Positions 61,387 to 64,000 of a DNA stretch of 64,000 nucleotides are shown here, piece by piece. The notes beneath the pieces were generated by a model, which saw only the letters and a list, made by a program, of their open reading frames with translations, ran no database searches and had not been told where the DNA came from. Where the stretch lies: positions 1 through 64,000 of the forward strand of contig JALNQF010000032.1 of NCBI GenBank assembly GCA_028456385.1, read 5' to 3'. Within the stretch, counting starts at the first letter, position 1. Each line of letters opens with the position of its first letter. The stretch is from Ophiosphaerella korrae. Taxonomy: Eukaryota > Ascomycota > Dothideomycetes > Pleosporales > Phaeosphaeriaceae. A program made the position numbers and the translations under genes.

Positions 61387-63163
61387 AGGCATTTGTTGGG
61401 GTCTCGCGACGCGTAAAGAAGCCTTGAAAGTTTTGTCGAGAACATGGCAATGCCCTTGCGTGGGTACTCGGCCTCGTCCTATCAGAAGACACGCAGACAA
61501 ACGTGATCAACATCTTTGCGCTTGAAAGTTCAGGCAAAGCTTGCAGTTTCAGGTTTGCGCTTGTAGCGCCATAAATAAATTACCTGTTCAAGGAATAAGT
61601 TACAGATCTTTGAAATCAGCGCATTGCATGGTACCACGCTCTCTGAAGACCCATGCTCGCAGCATGAAACCCAAAATCTGTTGAGTGGAACCACTACCGC
61701 CTCGGTCGGTGGTGCGACAGCGCGTCAAACTCGGCGTCGGTGACGAAGTAGGCGCTCATCAAGCGTGTTCGGAGACCGATTCGATCTGCTGCAGGCTTGC
61801 ATCCTTCATGTGCTTCTTCTATCCAAATTGGCACTTGAGCGCGGAGTCGGATAATTGTTCCAAGGGTCTGTGGTGGATTCAGGTCCAGCGGTTACGGCCG
61901 CAAGCGAACGTAGGTGGGGCTTGATGGAGCTGCAGGCACAGACCAATCGCCCCGTGGCCTCAATCCGCCCTTTTGCTGGTGGCTGGAAGCGCCTGTGCCG
62001 CTAGCATACACAGGACTAATTAGTCAATGCTTAAGTGCCTTATTCAGGTATGAAGTCCAACCAGGCTGACTGCATCGAGTGATGCCTCACTAGATTTGAC
62101 CAACACGATTGATACCTAGGCGCTACCAAGTGATCGCATCAAAGCCATCCCAAATACCGGGCTTACTTCATTCTACATACTCGTGGCCTATCGTATGCGC
62201 GCCCTAAGAAGATTCAGGGAAATGCCCAGACAAGTTCGACCCACCTACGCACGATGAATTGCGTCTCCACGCCATCCTAGTGACTCGTGGCAGGCAGCGG
62301 CCCAAGATCCTGGTCTTATCTGCAGCCATTCCAGGCTAAGTGCTTACCTCAACACAGGCAGCTAGGCGGCTGCAGAAAGTTATCACCATCACTAATCACT
62401 AGAGTAAACATCGTGGACTGCATTCGCTTCAAACTCCACTGGAATGCCACTTTCGCCCTGAAAAAAAATGCAGCTAATGGTCGATGCAACTCCGAAATTA
62501 CTGCAGAGTCGTCACTTTTACCCACCCAATCGCTTGGGTGGCGGTTTTCGACTTCGCCGATTCGATAAGTCGCACATCAACCCGCCGAATCTATTCTAAT
62601 ATCTCAGGCTGGAAGTGTTCCTCTTCTTGCAGCTAATTGCAGTTTTGCAAAAATCTACTAGCGGAACTCAGTCGGCGACCGAAAGGCAACGGCAGATGTT
62701 CGACGAGGCCTTTCAGGCCGCTTGCATTGCGAACTTAGCGCCCATCCTCTGACTCACAGCAAATCCATGACCGGATGCTGTGCGTTCCCTTTGGATGCTC
62801 CTAGACTGCTATCAAATTCTCTCCTTGCCAGTTTGACATTAATCTCGTAGCGAATCTGAGCCAGTACGACGGCATAGCCGGTACTGATACCATGACTACA
62901 CCCCCTTTGCATCTATCTTGCAAAGATTGATGAATCTGGTGAATTCAGCTTCTTACCTTCAGCGATTAATAATTGAGATACAATTTAATGAGACAAAGAC
63001 CGTGACGCAAGTTTGCATCATTCTGATAGCGACTGCATACTGAACTGACTTTACAGTTCGCTGTACGCTAATCCAATCACCGCACAAATTATGAGCTTTC
63101 GAATAATTTGATAGATAACTAGTCATAAAAAAAATTTGCACAGTTCTAATTGCAAGTGCAGAC
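61387..63163. other. Non-coding or eroded region downstream of the cluster
   Basis: Weakly coherent frames such as 61,685-61,924 lack conserved motifs. No gene can be supported. Confidence 0.4.
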
Positions 63164-63291
63164 CAGAGGCGGCAACAATCAATTGATCTACAGATTGATT
63201 ACTCAATTAAGCACTACATGATCACCTTGAGGACCGTGACCGGTCTAATCAAGTAATCAATCTGTAAATTGATTGATTGCTGCGGACTCTG
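63164..63291. repeat. Long hairpin / foldback element
   Basis: Two arms of about 50 bp (starting near CAGAGGCGGCAACAATC on the left and ending near TTGCTGCGGACTCTG on the right) are near-complementary, with a core match GATTGATTACT / AGTAATCAATC, separated by a loop of about 25 bp. The likely source is a MITE. Confidence 0.7.
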
Positions 63292-63520
63292 ATGCAGACC
63301 TTATTCCCGTTTCCAATCTTGCTTCGCTAGGCCTGCAAATCTGTCTAGAAAATTAGAAATTTGGTGTGTTCAAATGTCGTCTAGCAATCCAAGTGGCACA
63401 ATTGGGAACTTCCCAAGGGGTAAATAAATTGCAAAATAATGTCTTGCGTCCAAGGGATATACAGAATGATATATCAAACTTTGATCCAATTTTGTAGTAC
63501 AGTGTTCTATTGACCCATAT

Positions 63521-63730
63521 ATTGTGGCATACTAGGATGTGAGCAGAAGTAGGGAGCAGGTGCCGACCTGCAGTCGGTGAGATGAGTTGAAATATATGGG
63601 TTGAGTAGCTACTTGACGAGTTGGTGTCAGAGGCCATCTGGGAACCCCCCTCGATCCTACTCAAGGCTCCGCCTGTGGACCCGCTAACCCAGTGCTCGCC
63701 GATGACGTGCAGTTCTACTACACTACAAAA
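63521..63730. repeat. Dispersed repeat, copy B (matches 28,190-28,398)
   Basis: It is homologous in the same orientation to copy A, with about 70-80 percent identity by eye over the first 110 bp. The two copies lie 35.3 kb apart and bracket the PKS-NRPS cluster together with the relic zone before it. Confidence 0.75.
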
Positions 63731-64000
63731 TGAAGCATATATCAGCGGATGTATTCCCTATAAAATCATCATAGTTTACAAACCCATGAACTTATTAGTA
63801 TATGTTCAATTGCGGCAACCATGCTAAAGATAAAGGATAATACCTATAATGCATATCTCTGACATTGTGCTACGTGTTGATACTGGAAAAAAAGGCACTC
63901 GGCTTATATATTAGTAATACGATTAGGGAATTGTCTCATGTATGAAGGGAAAAGCATTGATAATTAGACTACTCCGCATGTTCTAGTCTATATAAGAAAT

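Noticed and set aside
61685..61924. Frame with VGDEVGAHQ, slightly like an alcohol dehydrogenase
   Set aside because: The similarity stops after a few residues and no second motif follows.

Overview
The window comes from a filamentous ascomycete (Pezizomycotina). The support is short spliceosomal introns (about 41 to 108 bp, GT..AG) in nearly every gene, a nuclear complex I subunit gene, a fungal polyketide synthase-NRPS hybrid, NACHT/WD40 and NACHT/TPR gene relics, and Gypsy retrotransposons eroded by C-to-T changes of the RIP type. I see no rRNA, tRNA or CRISPR. The species cannot be named from the sequence.

Layout. 1-11,546 is a tandem of Ty3/Gypsy elements on the minus strand that share one LTR. 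It is AT-rich and full of stops, and a young solo LTR sits in the second copy. 12.0-27.8 kb is gene-rich: a membrane protein of unknown function, two paralogous UNC93-like transporters, a bacterial-luciferase-like FMN monooxygenase, an MDR reductase and a Baeyer-Villiger-type FAD monooxygenase, with one NACHT-TPR pseudogene in between. These oxidative genes look like a small catabolic or tailoring cluster. 28-41 kb is repeat-rich and full of relics: a DAL5-like permease pseudogene, a broken multi-exon gene with a SUMO-interaction-like motif and a possible BAH domain, a NACHT-WD40 relic, inverted repeats and a second, broken luciferase-like monooxygenase. One intact gene for a small cysteine-rich secreted protein lies among them. 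41.2-43.3 kb carries an acetolactate-decarboxylase-like gene and the conserved NDUFS6-type complex I subunit, which probably mark the edge of the next cluster.

43.6-61.4 kb is a biosynthetic cluster. A 3,649-residue PKS-NRPS (KS-AT-DH-MT°-ER°-KR-ACP-C-A-T) ends straight after its last carrier domain, with no reductase or Dieckmann domain. A separate thioesterase-type hydrolase is transcribed divergently from it. An Erg6-like methyltransferase, a short-chain dehydrogenase and an emopamil-binding-protein (sterol isomerase)-like membrane enzyme follow on the plus strand. The simplest model is a methyl-poor reduced polyketide joined to (or at least offered) an amino acid, released by the free thioesterase and then methylated, oxidised or isomerised by the three sterol-type enzymes. 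The C domain has HN...DV where HHxxxDG is expected, and the built-in methyltransferase has lost its SAM loop, so both steps may be missing or supplied in trans. No cluster transcription factor or P450 is visible.

Intron and exon borders below were placed by eye from splice signals, reading-frame continuity and family similarity. No database search was possible.
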